DNA of 64,000 nucleotides from Oceanobacter antarcticus (GCF_044962685.1 NZ_JBBKTX010000004.1:173909-237908); one strand, 5' to 3'. Counted from the stretch's first letter, positions 35,465 to 43,547 are shown. Notes: generated by a model from the sequence alone, not told the origin. A program made the numbers and translations.

Positions 35465-35613
35465 CCCTGGCCAATGCGCAGGAGGAGACGTGACCCCGAT
35501 ACCGCACCAATACCGCACCCCAGCGCGGCAAGTCACCTCCTGCACCAACATATCGGGTTCCCACGCTCTGTGTGAGAGCCAAAGTGAAGCGTTTTTCAAC
35601 ACGAGAACACCCC

Positions 35614-35961
35614 ATGACCATCACCAAAATTCCCGCCCCCTCCGTTGACGTCATTACCGACGATCTGGCTGGATGGACCAAAGCCGAAGGCAATCCAACC
35701 ATGAAAACCTGGATTGAATACACCGCCCCGGACGGATCCATGATCGCCGGATGGTGGGAAGCCACACCCGGTACCTACTACGCCGAATACTCCGGCTGGG
35801 AATTTGTTCACCTGATCGAGGGCAAGGCGATCATCACCCCGGACGGCGGCGAACCGGTGGAAGTTGGCCCTGGCGATGCCTTTATCTTTGAAGCCGACTT
35901 CAAAGGTTTCTGGAAAATTGTCGAACCGATCAAAAAGCACTTTACGATCAAACTGAAGTAA
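35614..35961 (+). CDS. Cupin-domain protein (DUF861 type)
   Basis: Single small cupin, 115 residues. WWEATPGTYYAEYSGWEFVHLIEG matches cupin motif 1 and GGEPVEVGPGDAFIFEADFKGFWKI motif 2, as in the ethanolamine-utilisation EutQ / ureidoglycine aminohydrolase-like family. ATG 35614 follows ACGAGAACACCCC. These proteins are frequent beside polyamine and amine catabolic genes, with unknown activity. It follows tmm by 150 bp on the same strand and is probably cotranscribed. Confidence 0.8.
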   Translation: MTITKIPAPSVDVITDDLAGWTKAEGNPTMKTWIEYTAPDGSMIAGWWEATPGTYYAEYSGWEFVHLIEGKAIITPDGGEPVEVGPGDAFIFEADFKGFWKIVEPIKKHFTIKLK

Positions 35962-36243
35962 CAACCGGCTTTCTGGGCGCGGGCCGCCGTGCCCGCACAA
36001 CTCTCTTCGTGTTATTCCTTGCCAGCAGCAACATCTCAGACTGCAACATCTCAGACTGCAACACCTCAAACTGCACTCTTCAGGCTGCGACATTTAAGTG
36101 CCCACCTGCTGCACCCGCGCACCAACCATAAGCACCCACGACCAAGACACTGGCTCAAAACGTCCCCCTCCCTCACAATTAACCGTCATACACAGCGCCC
36201 GAATGCCCATAAAATCAGGCAATTAAATAAAGCCTGGCAATCT
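35962..36243. other. Intergenic region with hairpin and short tandem repeats
   Basis: GCGGGC-CGCCGT-GCCCGC (35979-35996) is a terminator-like hairpin after the cupin gene. At about 36028-36077 a 15-bp unit (CAACATCTCAGACTG) is repeated about three times with drift. The rest shows no gene. Confidence 0.5.
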
Positions 36244-36293
36244 CGTCCACTTGGTCAGGATTTTGCTAATTGAAAATACTGTCCAAACGGTCA
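36244..36293 (+). promoter_or_regulatory. Two RutR-type operators around a sigma-54-like promoter for the purine-binding protein
   Basis: CGTCCACTTGGTCA (36244-36257) and TGTCCAAACGGTCA (36280-36293) are imperfect TGACC...GGTCA palindromes, 36 bp apart. TTGGTCAGGATTTTGCT (36251-36267) has GG (36253-36254) and GC (36265-36266) with ten bases between, the RpoN -24/-12 spacing; the second operator would lie just after the start site near +3. The same two-operator spacing (39 bp) is seen at 2703-2755. Confidence 0.58.
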
Positions 36294-36344
36294 ATTTTTT
36301 AAAAAAATCAGGCAATGTCACTTGCCGCAACAGGAGAAGGACGG

Positions 36345-37436
36345 ATGAAACGACGTCAATTTCACAAGCTGATCAGCGGTCTGGCCGCCGGAACCCTGAT
36401 GGCTGCCCTCGCTATTCCCGCAGCATTTGCCGCAGACCCGCTCAAAGTCGGTTTCGTTTACGTCGGCCCGATTGGCGACCATGGCTGGTCTTACCAGCAC
36501 GATCAGGGCCGCCTGTCGGTTGAAAAGTATTTTGGTGACAAGGTCAAAACCACCTACGTTGAAAACGTCGCCGAAGGTGCCGATGCCGAGCGCGTTATCC
36601 GCAACCTCGCCAAAACCGGTCACGACCTGATCTTCACCACCTCGTTCGGTTTTATGAACCCGACGCTGAAAGTCGCCAAGCAATTCCCCAAAGTAAAATT
36701 TGAACACGCCACCGGCTACAAGATGGCCGACAATATGGGCACCTACGTCTCCACCACCTACGAAGGCCGCTACATTGCCGGTTACGTTGCCTCCCAGGTG
36801 ACCAAGTCCAACAAAATCGGCTACATCGCCTCGTTCCCGATTCCGGAAGTCATTCGCGATATCGATACCGTGCAACTGGCACTGACCAAGTACAACCCGA
36901 AAGCCGAACTGAAAATCATCTGGGTCAACAGCTGGTTTGATCCAGGTAAAGAAGCCGACGCCGCCAACGCCATGATGGATCAGGGTGTCGACGTGATACT
37001 GCAGCACACCGACAGCCCGGCAGCCATGCAGGCGGCTGAACGCCGTGGAGCCTACGCCGTGGGTCAGGCATCCGACATGTCCTCGTTCGGCCCGAATGCC
37101 CACCTGCTGTCCGTCGTCGACGAATGGGGTCCGCACTACATCAACACCGTCAAAGCGGTGATGGATGGCAGCTGGACGGCTTCCGCCCACGTGGAAGGCA
37201 TGAAAGAAGGTGCGATTGTGATTCCCGGCTTTAACAAAAGCATTCCGGCGGATGTGGTCACCAAAGCCAAGGAGCTGATCGAAGGCATCAAGGACGGCAG
37301 CGTCTACCCCTTCACCGGCCCATTGAAGGACAACAAAGGCGAGCTGAAAGTACCGGCTGGCACCAAGCTGACGTTCGCTGATCTGGAAAAAATGGACTGG
37401 TATGTTGAAGGCATTCAGGCTGACATTCCGAAATAA
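36345..37436 (+). CDS. BMP-family purine/nucleoside ABC transporter substrate-binding protein
   Basis: Periplasmic receptor of the Bmp/Med family, 363 residues from ATG 36345 (GGAGAAGG ribosome site). Signal peptide with Tat-like RRQFHKL followed by a hydrophobic stretch, cleavage after AAFA near residue 29; no lipobox Cys. Family blocks: KVGFVYVGPIGDHGWSYQHD, FTTSFGFMNP, GTYVSTTYEGRYIAGYVASQ, DVILQHTDSPAAMQAAERRG. It is the logical receptor for the ABC ATPase/permease operon at 12276-15881, which lacks a binding protein, and has a matching promoter type. Confidence 0.9.
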   Translation: MKRRQFHKLISGLAAGTLMAALAIPAAFAADPLKVGFVYVGPIGDHGWSYQHDQGRLSVEKYFGDKVKTTYVENVAEGADAERVIRNLAKTGHDLIFTTSFGFMNPTLKVAKQFPKVKFEHATGYKMADNMGTYVSTTYEGRYIAGYVASQVTKSNKIGYIASFPIPEVIRDIDTVQLALTKYNPKAELKIIWVNSWFDPGKEADAANAMMDQGVDVILQHTDSPAAMQAAERRGAYAVGQASDMSSFGPNAHLLSVVDEWGPHYINTVKAVMDGSWTASAHVEGMKEGAIVIPGFNKSIPADVVTKAKELIEGIKDGSVYPFTGPLKDNKGELKVPAGTKLTFADLEKMDWYVEGIQADIPK

Positions 37437-37446
37437 CAGATAGAGA

Positions 37447-37548
37447 ATGACCACCAAGAATACCGCTCGGTTAGCTGGTATTACCCGCCCGACCTCTTAT
37501 CGCCTGACGAGAGGCGGGTGGGTTTTTTTATTGGATTACCACTTATGA
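37447..37548 (+). CDS. Short ORF with TRPTSYRL motif overlapping a terminator
   Basis: 33 codons from ATG 37447, ending in TGA that overlaps the next gene's ATG as ATGA (37545-37548), an arrangement typical of translational coupling. The middle reads ITRPTSYRLTRGG; TRPT-YRL recurs in the mini-ORF at 24564. A strong terminator lies within it, so ribosome passage could affect termination. I do not recognise the peptide; it may be a leader peptide or fortuitous. Confidence 0.3.
   Translation: MTTKNTARLAGITRPTSYRLTRGGWVFLLDYHL
37483..37529 (+). terminator. Terminator/attenuator between the BMP gene and the oxygenase gene
   Basis: ACCCGCC (37483-37489) pairs with GGCGGGT (37513-37519), followed by GGG and seven T (37523-37529). 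It lies only 15 bases before the oxygenase start, so it would end most BMP transcripts and limit readthrough into the oxygenase. Confidence 0.75.
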
Positions 37549-38519
37549 ATATTCCGCTCATTGATATTGCGCCCCTGTACCAGGACAACCCGACCGGCAA
37601 ACTCAGCGTGGCCAACGCCATCGACCACGCTTGCCAGCACAGCGGCTTCTTTTACATCCAGGGCCACCCCATCAGCCGCGAACGTATCGCCGCCATGCGT
37701 CAGCTGGCGCAAGACTTTTTCGCCCTGCCCGCCGCAGAAAAGCTCAAAATCAACATCCAGCTCTCCGCCAACCACCGGGGTTATGGTGAAACCGCCGCCG
37801 AACAACTCGACCCGAGCCAACCCGGCGACTGGAAAGAATCTTACGACATGGGCCTCAACCTGCCCGTAGATCACGAGCTGATTGGCCCCGAACGACCGCT
37901 CTACGGCCCCAATCAGTACCCTACCGCCATACCCGACTTCCAGCGCCGCATGGAAACCCACTACTGGGACATGCTGGCACTGGGCAAAAAAATCCTCAGC
38001 GCGCTGGCGCTGGCCCTCGGCATCGACGAAACTTTCTTCGATAACAAATTCGACCACCCGCTCAGCGTACTGCGCTTCCTGCACTACCCGTCACGTCCGA
38101 CAACAGATAAACAGGCCGCTATCGGAGCCGGTGCCCACAGCGACTACGGCTGCATCACTATTTTGTGGCAAGACGAAATCGGCGGCCTGCAAGTACAAGA
38201 CGTCAACGGACGCTGGATAGATGCCCCGCCGATAGCCAACACCTTCGTGATCAACATCGGCAATATGATGGCGCGTTGGAGTAACGACCGTTATAAATCC
38301 ACCCCGCACCGGGTCTACAACCCATCGGGGGCCGAGCGTTACTCCATGCCGTTTTTTGTCGAACCGGATTTTGATACCGACGTCAGCTGTTTACCAAACT
38401 GCGCCGCCGCCGGTGACACACCCAAATACGCGCCGATATCCGCCGGTGACTGGATGATTTACTGCTTCAACAACACCTATGCCTATCGGGCGGAAGAATA
38501 TCAGCAAGAAGAAACCTGA
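37545..38519 (+). CDS. Isopenicillin N synthase-family 2-oxoglutarate/Fe(II) oxygenase
   Basis: Non-haem iron dioxygenase, 324 residues. N-terminal DIOX_N block (IPLIDIAPLY, HACQHSGFFYIQGHPISRER), iron ligands HSD in GAHSDYGCITIL and the distal His in STPHRVYNP, 2-oxoglutarate Arg in RYSMPFF. Substrate unknown. Placement after the purine-binding protein, in a cluster dedicated to purines, suggests a modified purine or nucleobase as substrate (inference). Start ATG 37545 aligns with the family N-terminus; there is no good ribosome site, consistent with coupling to the mini-ORF that ends here. Confidence 0.85.
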   Translation: MNIPLIDIAPLYQDNPTGKLSVANAIDHACQHSGFFYIQGHPISRERIAAMRQLAQDFFALPAAEKLKINIQLSANHRGYGETAAEQLDPSQPGDWKESYDMGLNLPVDHELIGPERPLYGPNQYPTAIPDFQRRMETHYWDMLALGKKILSALALALGIDETFFDNKFDHPLSVLRFLHYPSRPTTDKQAAIGAGAHSDYGCITILWQDEIGGLQVQDVNGRWIDAPPIANTFVINIGNMMARWSNDRYKSTPHRVYNPSGAERYSMPFFVEPDFDTDVSCLPNCAAAGDTPKYAPISAGDWMIYCFNNTYAYRAEEYQQEET

Positions 38520-38676
38520 CAACGGCAGCACGCCAGATTCAATACCAAAACAGCCGCCAAGCAGGGTGTAGTAACGAAGCGTAGTACACCGTTATCAGCT
38601 CCCCTGGATGGCGCTGCGCTTATTCAGGCAACGTGCTGTTGAAGGGAATTTCTTGCCAATTCAGCGCGGTACACCA

Positions 38677-39105
38677 TCAAGCTGGTCCAGCGTGTTGCTT
38701 ACCCTTGCGTCGCAAGGCCCGGTAAATTTTGCTGATCAGATCATCGGTGGCTAATTGACGAAACTCCGGATCAGCCATCAAGCGGCCAAATATTTCTTCG
38801 TTGTCATCCATGCGGTCGATGATCAGTCCTTCAAATGTCTTTTCAAACACATAACGAAAATCATCTTCAGTATTGGCCTGAGCAGCTTCTCGCAAGTCGG
38901 CGTTTTCGATGGCTTCTTGTTGAATCTGGTCGAAAAACAGCTGATCCGCCTCGGTAAAGTGGGTACCAAAACGTGCGTTAAGTTGCTCTACCAGCTCGGA
39001 CAGTGGCACGTATTCTTCGCCAGATCGACCGGTGCCGACTTCGTCCGGACCACTGTTCCGGTTATGGTTGCCGGAATCAGCGCATGTATTGCAAATACTG
39101 TTCAA
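38677..39105 (-). pseudogene. hsdR: C-terminal relic of type I restriction subunit HsdR
   Basis: About 110 residues from GEEYVPLSELVEQLNARFGT to the stop match the helical C-terminal domain of HsdR (ADQLFFDQIQQEAI, YVFEKTFEGLIIDRMDDNEEIF, RLMADPEFRQLATDDL). A functional HsdR has ~800-1,100 residues with nuclease and helicase domains, all absent; the first ~30 residues here are unrelated. hsdM and hsdS are absent too. It shows that a restriction island once occupied the site between the oxygenase and allA. Confidence 0.7.
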
Positions 39106-39232
39106 ACTCTTTATTTCCGACCGGCTCAGTGCGCTGCATTTTCAGCAGAGCCTGACGGATCTGTTCCGGGCTGGCCTTCAGGTTTTTGATCCAATATCGG
39201 TGTTGGTGATAAGGGGCTGGCTGGCGTTCCAT
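39077..39232 (-). pseudogene. Orphan 51-residue reading frame, probable gene end
   Basis: Minus-strand frame QHRYWIKNLKASPEQIRQAL through KEFEQYLQYMR and stop at 39077. It has plausible codon usage and a helical composition but no ribosome site. It abuts the HsdR relic, so it is likely the tail of another gene from the same degraded island. Not recognised. Confidence 0.3.
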
Positions 39233-39314
39233 CACATCATTCCATCACAACGTTCCATTGCAGTGTCATACGCCTGCGGCGATGACACCGCCGTTGCTAT
39301 TCTGCAAGCGCTGC

Positions 39315-39839
39315 TTACTCAACCACCCCGCGCACGCCATCGGCAAAATAATGCAGGTCACAGTTTTGCTCCGGGCCACCGCGATCAACAACCAAAAACT
39401 CCTGATCCACTTTTTCCACCAGCAGCGGGAAATGCCATACCCCACGGGCAAAGTTCACACCCTGGCAGCCGTTGGTACAAAACAGCGTCAGGCTCTCCGG
39501 TGACGGCGCTTCACCCGCCGGTGCCACCAGCACCAGAAACGGCGTATCCGACAGTGGAATAAACGCCTGACTCGACATTGGGTGACGCTCCATCATGTCC
39601 ACTTGCAGTGGCCGGGGCCGTGGACGGGCGCGGAAAATACTCAACAGCGGCTTGCCATCCGCTTCGGTCAGGTCGACATCCGCCAGGTTATGGAAGCGAT
39701 CAGCGTAACCATCGTTGATGGAGAAATGGTCACGGCCTGCCGTTTCGATCACATCACCAAAAGGCGCAAAGGCCTCCCGGCTCAAGGATTGTGGCGTGAG
39801 GGTGACGAAGCCCGGCGCCGGTTCAACAAAAGGTTCCAT
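39315..39839 (-). CDS. allA: Ureidoglycolate lyase
   Basis: Cleaves ureidoglycolate to glyoxylate and urea, the final step of the allantoin branch here. 174 residues from ATG 39839 (CAGGAAACC ribosome site); an earlier in-frame start (39896) lacks one. Family blocks: PLSREAFAPFGDVIE-like SLSREAFAPFGDVIETAG, MERHPMSSQAFIPLS, PFLVLVAPAG, GQGVNFARGVWHFPL-type GVNFARGVWHFPLL and VDRGGPEQNCD. Divergent from puuE-alc, with which it completes the pathway. Confidence 0.93.
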   Translation of the reverse strand: MEPFVEPAPGFVTLTPQSLSREAFAPFGDVIETAGRDHFSINDGYADRFHNLADVDLTEADGKPLLSIFRARPRPRPLQVDMMERHPMSSQAFIPLSDTPFLVLVAPAGEAPSPESLTLFCTNGCQGVNFARGVWHFPLLVEKVDQEFLVVDRGGPEQNCDLHYFADGVRGVVE

Positions 39840-39959
39840 AGAGGTTTCCTGCAGTAAGAATTCAGCAGCCAGAGATTCGGAAGACAGTCCCGACAAGCAG
39901 TATCGGATGCGTCATTGTAGCCGACTCATTAACTCGATGATGGGCCTAAATGTCTGATT

Positions 39960-39985
39960 TGACCAATCGGTCAGGATTTTTTATT
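39960..39985 (+). promoter_or_regulatory. RutR-type operator upstream of puuE
   Basis: TGACCAATCGGTCA (39960-39973) continues as GGATTTTTTATT. It matches the element at 36251 except that the -12 GC is TT, so it keeps the operator and -24 GG but lacks a good RpoN -12. It lies 122 bp before puuE and 120 bp before allA, so it could serve both. Confidence 0.5.
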
Positions 39986-40094
39986 GAGTGGATTCCAAGG
40001 ACAAGATAATCTGCCAGCACTTTCAAGAATACGCGCATATTCTTCCTGCCCGGCAGATCTCTGCAGCGCGGCAGCCGTCCGACTGGAGAACACA

Positions 40095-41042
40095 ATGTCT
40101 GTGGATTATCCCCGCGATTTAATCGGTTATGGTGGTCAACCCCCACACCCGCAATGGCCTGGTGACGCCCGTATCGCCATCTCGTTTGTGCTCAACTACG
40201 AAGAGGGCGGCGAACGCTGCATCCTCCATGGCGACCAGGAGTCTGAAGCCTTCTTGTCCGAGATGCCAGCGGCGCAGGCGCTCGCCAATGTGCGCCATAT
40301 GAGCATGGAATCCATTTATGAATACGGCAGCCGTGCCGGTGTGTGGCGTATTCTCAAACTGTTTGAACAGCACAATATTCCACTCACCATCTTTGCCGTA
40401 GCCATGGCAGCGGAACGCCATCCAGAACTGATCAAGGCCATGCACGCTGCCGGTCATGAAATCTGCAGCCACGGCTACCGTTGGATCGACTACCAGTACA
40501 TGAGCAAGGAAGAGGAAACCGAACACCTCAACAAAGCCATCGAAATCCTCCAGGGCATTACCGGCGAACGGCCACTGGGCTGGTATACCGGTCGCACCGG
40601 CCCCAACACCCGCGATATCGTCATGGCAGAAGGTGGTTTCCTGTACGACTCCGACAGCTACGACGACGATCTGCCCTACTGGGTCAATGGCCCCAAAGAT
40701 TCAACCGGGGCAGAAAAACCGCACCTGATCATCCCTTATACCCTCGACACCAACGATATGCGTTTTGCTACGCCACAGGGCTTTAACAGCGGCGAACAGT
40801 TTTATCAGTACCTGAAAGACGCCTTCGATGTGCTCTACGAGGAAGGGGCCAACGGTGCAGCCAAGATGCTGTCGATCGGCCTGCACTGCCGTCTGATTGG
40901 CCGCCCGGCGCGGCTGGCGTCGCTGAAACGTTTTATTGAATACGCCGCAGGCCACCAGCAGGTCTGGTTCCCGCGTCGCATGGATATCGCCAAGCACTGG
41001 CACGAACACCACTACCCGACTTCCGTACAGAGCCAAGCATGA
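40095..41042 (+). CDS. puuE: Allantoinase, polysaccharide-deacetylase-like (PuuE)
   Basis: Hydrolyses (S)-allantoin to allantoate without the amidohydrolase fold; PuuE belongs to the NodB-like carbohydrate esterase 4 superfamily (established). 315 residues from ATG 40095. YPRDLIGYGGQPPHPQWPG, ARIAISFVLNYEEGGERCIL, SMESIYEYGSRAGVWRIL, HEICSHGYRWIDYQYM and GWYTGRTGPNTRDIV are signatures of the family. It overlaps alc by 4 nt (ATGA). Confidence 0.95.
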   Translation: MSVDYPRDLIGYGGQPPHPQWPGDARIAISFVLNYEEGGERCILHGDQESEAFLSEMPAAQALANVRHMSMESIYEYGSRAGVWRILKLFEQHNIPLTIFAVAMAAERHPELIKAMHAAGHEICSHGYRWIDYQYMSKEEETEHLNKAIEILQGITGERPLGWYTGRTGPNTRDIVMAEGGFLYDSDSYDDDLPYWVNGPKDSTGAEKPHLIIPYTLDTNDMRFATPQGFNSGEQFYQYLKDAFDVLYEEGANGAAKMLSIGLHCRLIGRPARLASLKRFIEYAAGHQQVWFPRRMDIAKHWHEHHYPTSVQSQA

Positions 41043-42070
41043 ACACCACACTCACTCCAGAAAAACTCAAGCAATACGTCAACCTGGCCAACCGTCGCCT
41101 GGGCACCGAGGTGACCTACGTCACCGACGACTGGTTTGCCGAAGCCAACCGCATGCTCAACCCGGAAGCACCGGTGTGGCAAGAAGGCGTCTACGACGAC
41201 AACGGCAAGTGGATGGATGGCTGGGAATCACGCCGCAAGCGCCAGGCCGGTTACGACTACGCGATTATTCGTCTGGGTGTGACCGGTGTGATCAAGGCGG
41301 TGGATATCGACACCCGTTTCTTCACCGGCAACTACCCGCCATCCGCCTCGCTGCAAGCCTGTTACTGTCCGACCACATCCAATGGTGACATCGGCAACCC
41401 GACGGCCGATACCGAATGGAGCGATATTCTGCCAGCGGTCAACCTGCAGGGCGACAGCCATCACCTGCACGCCATTGACGATCGATACACCGACCAGCCC
41501 TGGACGCACCTGCGTCTGAACATTTTCCCCGACGGCGGTGTAGCCCGTTTACGTGTCTACGGCGTGCCTTACAAAGACTGGTCCAACCCGTCTACAGACG
41601 ACGAACAGGTCGACCTTGTGGCCGCTCTGAATGGTGGGCGTGCGCTGGCCTGTAACAACCAGCACTTTGGCCATATGAGCAACCTCATCCAGCCTGGCAA
41701 AGGCATCAACATGGGCGATGGTTGGGAAACCGCCCGTCGTCGTACACCGGGCAACGACTGGGTGATTCTGGCGTTGGGCCACGCAGGCACTATCGAAGAA
41801 ATACTGATCGACACCCACCATTTCAAAGGCAACTACCCGGACAAGTGTTCGATACAGGCAGCCTGTGTCACCGGCGGCACCGACGACCAGATCGAAACCC
41901 AGAGCTTGTACTGGCAAGAACTGCTGCCGCAACAGAAAATGCAGCCCAATCAGGAACACAGCTACAAGGTGGAAGTAAAAGATTTAGGCCCAGTGACCCA
42001 TGTAAAGATCAATATCTTCCCGGATGGGGGGATTAGCCGAGTGCGGTTGATGGGGAAAGTGGCCAGGTAA
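41039..42070 (+). CDS. alc: Allantoicase
   Basis: Hydrolyses allantoate to ureidoglycolate and urea. 343 residues with two tandem allantoicase repeats: DGWESRRKR..GYDYAIIRLG..G and, in the second half, DGWETARRRTPGNDWVILALG, each followed by the DT-HFKGNYP type motif (DIDTRFFTGNYPPSASLQAC; DTHHFKGNYPDKCSIQA) and by LRLNIFPDGGVARLRVYG / VKINIFPDGGISRVRLMG. Translationally coupled to puuE. Confidence 0.95.
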   Translation: MNTTLTPEKLKQYVNLANRRLGTEVTYVTDDWFAEANRMLNPEAPVWQEGVYDDNGKWMDGWESRRKRQAGYDYAIIRLGVTGVIKAVDIDTRFFTGNYPPSASLQACYCPTTSNGDIGNPTADTEWSDILPAVNLQGDSHHLHAIDDRYTDQPWTHLRLNIFPDGGVARLRVYGVPYKDWSNPSTDDEQVDLVAALNGGRALACNNQHFGHMSNLIQPGKGINMGDGWETARRRTPGNDWVILALGHAGTIEEILIDTHHFKGNYPDKCSIQAACVTGGTDDQIETQSLYWQELLPQQKMQPNQEHSYKVEVKDLGPVTHVKINIFPDGGISRVRLMGKVAR

Positions 42071-42194
42071 CCGTCATCGGCAGCTGACCGGTCAAGTACA
42101 AGAGCGTTTGCGGAGTCCACCGGCACCCGAGCCGAGGTATGGCAAGCTCGTATTGCTGTTGCATGAGAACTGCAACGACAATAGATTGCCAGCC

Positions 42195-42443
42195 CTAATA
42201 CCCTTCTGGTTGCTCCAATTCCTGCACCAGATAACCGACTTCGTCCATTTTTTCACTGGCCAGTTGGTGGGCATCTTTCAAGCCACGATTGTAGTAGTAC
42301 GGCCCAATCTCGCGGGCGAAAAAGTCAATCAGAAACTCGGCATCAAAACTGCCAATTTCTTGCTGCAGCTCGTCAACGAAGTACTTCTTTACCCTGGCCG
42401 CCATACGTACTTTTTCATCGTTGGAAAAGGTTATTTCGCTCAT
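42195..42443 (-). CDS. DUF2164 family protein
   Basis: 82 residues from ATG 42443. ITFSNDEKVRMAARVKKYF, LQQEIGSFDAEFLIDFFARE and IGPYYYNRGLKDA match DUF2164, a small helical cytoplasmic family of unknown function found in many proteobacteria. Monocistronic, convergent with alc. Confidence 0.8.
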   Translation of the reverse strand: MSEITFSNDEKVRMAARVKKYFVDELQQEIGSFDAEFLIDFFAREIGPYYYNRGLKDAHQLASEKMDEVGYLVQELEQPEGY

Positions 42444-42502
42444 TATCACACCATCAACCAAACTGTGAGTACCGTACCCTCACCAAAGGGGAACGGTGAC
42501 AG

Positions 42503-42538
42503 AAAAAAAACAGCCCTGCGTTGTCGTAACCGCAGGGC
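42503..42538 (-). terminator. Terminator of the bacterioferritin operon
   Basis: GCCCTGCG (42513-42520) and CGCAGGGC (42531-42538) form an 8 bp stem with a 10-nt loop; on the minus strand it is followed by eight T (42510-42503). Confidence 0.88.
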
Positions 42539-42573
42539 CATCGGGGGTGGGCAGGTAACCCTGCCAGAGCACA

Positions 42574-43062
42574 TCAGGCCGCCGGAACGTCACTGCCCAT
42601 TTGCGACTGCAGGTAGTTCTGCAGACCGATGCGATTGATCAGGCCAAGCTGTTTTTCGAGCCAGTAAGCATGATCCACTTCGGTGTCATCCAGCATTTTC
42701 AGCAGAATATCGCGGGTGACGTAGTCTTGTACCGATTCGCAGTAAGCCATCACTTCGCGCAGGTCGGTGACGACCTTGTATTCGAGATCCAGATCACTTT
42801 GCAGCATCTCCGGAACGTCTTTACCGACGTTAATCGGCGCTCGGGTGACCATATCAGGGGTGCCTTCGAGGAACAGGATGCGTTCAATCAGATCGGCGGC
42901 GTGTTGTTTTTCGTCGTCGAATTCGTGATCGATACGGACATACAGTTTGTTCAGTCCCCAGTCCTGATACATGCGGGAGTGGACGAAGTACTGATCCATG
43001 GCAGCGAGTTCACCAGCCAGCAGTTCGTTCAGTTTATCTATAACCTGTTGATTGCCTTTCAT
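42574..43062 (-). CDS. bfr: Bacterioferritin, ferroxidase-type subunit
   Basis: Iron-storage subunit, 162 residues, four-helix ferritin fold. All ferroxidase ligands are present by alignment to E. coli Bfr: E18 (LLAGELAAMDQY), E51 and H54 (DDEKQHAAD), E94, E128 and H131 (TEVDHAYWLEKQ). Position 52, the haem-ligand Met in E. coli, is Lys here, so it cannot provide the usual haem axial ligand. The adjacent gene encodes the complementary type. Upstream partner stop is 11 bp away. Confidence 0.93.
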   Translation of the reverse strand: MKGNQQVIDKLNELLAGELAAMDQYFVHSRMYQDWGLNKLYVRIDHEFDDEKQHAADLIERILFLEGTPDMVTRAPINVGKDVPEMLQSDLDLEYKVVTDLREVMAYCESVQDYVTRDILLKMLDDTEVDHAYWLEKQLGLINRIGLQNYLQSQMGSDVPAA

Positions 43063-43073
43063 GGTTCGTCTCC

Positions 43074-43547
43074 TCAGTCGTCACTCATCATGGATTGCAG
43101 GTAGTTTTCGATGCCCGTCGTGGCGATCAGGTGCTGCTGGGTTTCGATCCAGTCCAGATGAGCTTCTTCGTACTCAGTGATTTCTTCCAGTACCTCGCGG
43201 CTGACGAAGTCTTTGACGGATTCACAATAGGCGATGGCTTCGCGCAGCAGTTCAAGCTGCTCGATAATCTGTTCCAGGTCGCACTGCAGCATTTCTGCCG
43301 GGCTTTCACCGATGCGCAGGCGGTTCAGTTTTTGCAGATTGGGCAGGCTTTCAAGGAAGAGGACACGCTCGATCAGTTCATCGGCCTGCTTCATGTCCTT
43401 GATGGATTTTTTGTAGCACTTGGTGTTGAGTTCTTCGAAACCCCAGTTTTTGTACATGCGGGCATGCAGAAAATATTGGTTGATCGAGGTCAGTTCAATA
43501 GTAAGCACCTGATTCAGGTATTCAATAACCTTGCTGTCGCCTTTCAT
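43074..43547 (-). CDS. Bacterioferritin, haem-binding-type subunit
   Basis: 157 residues from ATG 43547 (GGGAGG ribosome site). M52 is kept (SIKDMKQADELIER), so haem binding is expected, but the ferroxidase centre is broken: E51 is Asp, H54 is Gln and E94 is Ile, while E18, E127 and H130 remain. Two-subunit bacterioferritins with split roles are known from Neisseria and Magnetospirillum. First gene of the two-gene operon; 43548-43783 upstream is very AT-rich and holds the promoter. Confidence 0.9.
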   Translation of the reverse strand: MKGDSKVIEYLNQVLTIELTSINQYFLHARMYKNWGFEELNTKCYKKSIKDMKQADELIERVLFLESLPNLQKLNRLRIGESPAEMLQCDLEQIIEQLELLREAIAYCESVKDFVSREVLEEITEYEEAHLDWIETQQHLIATTGIENYLQSMMSDD

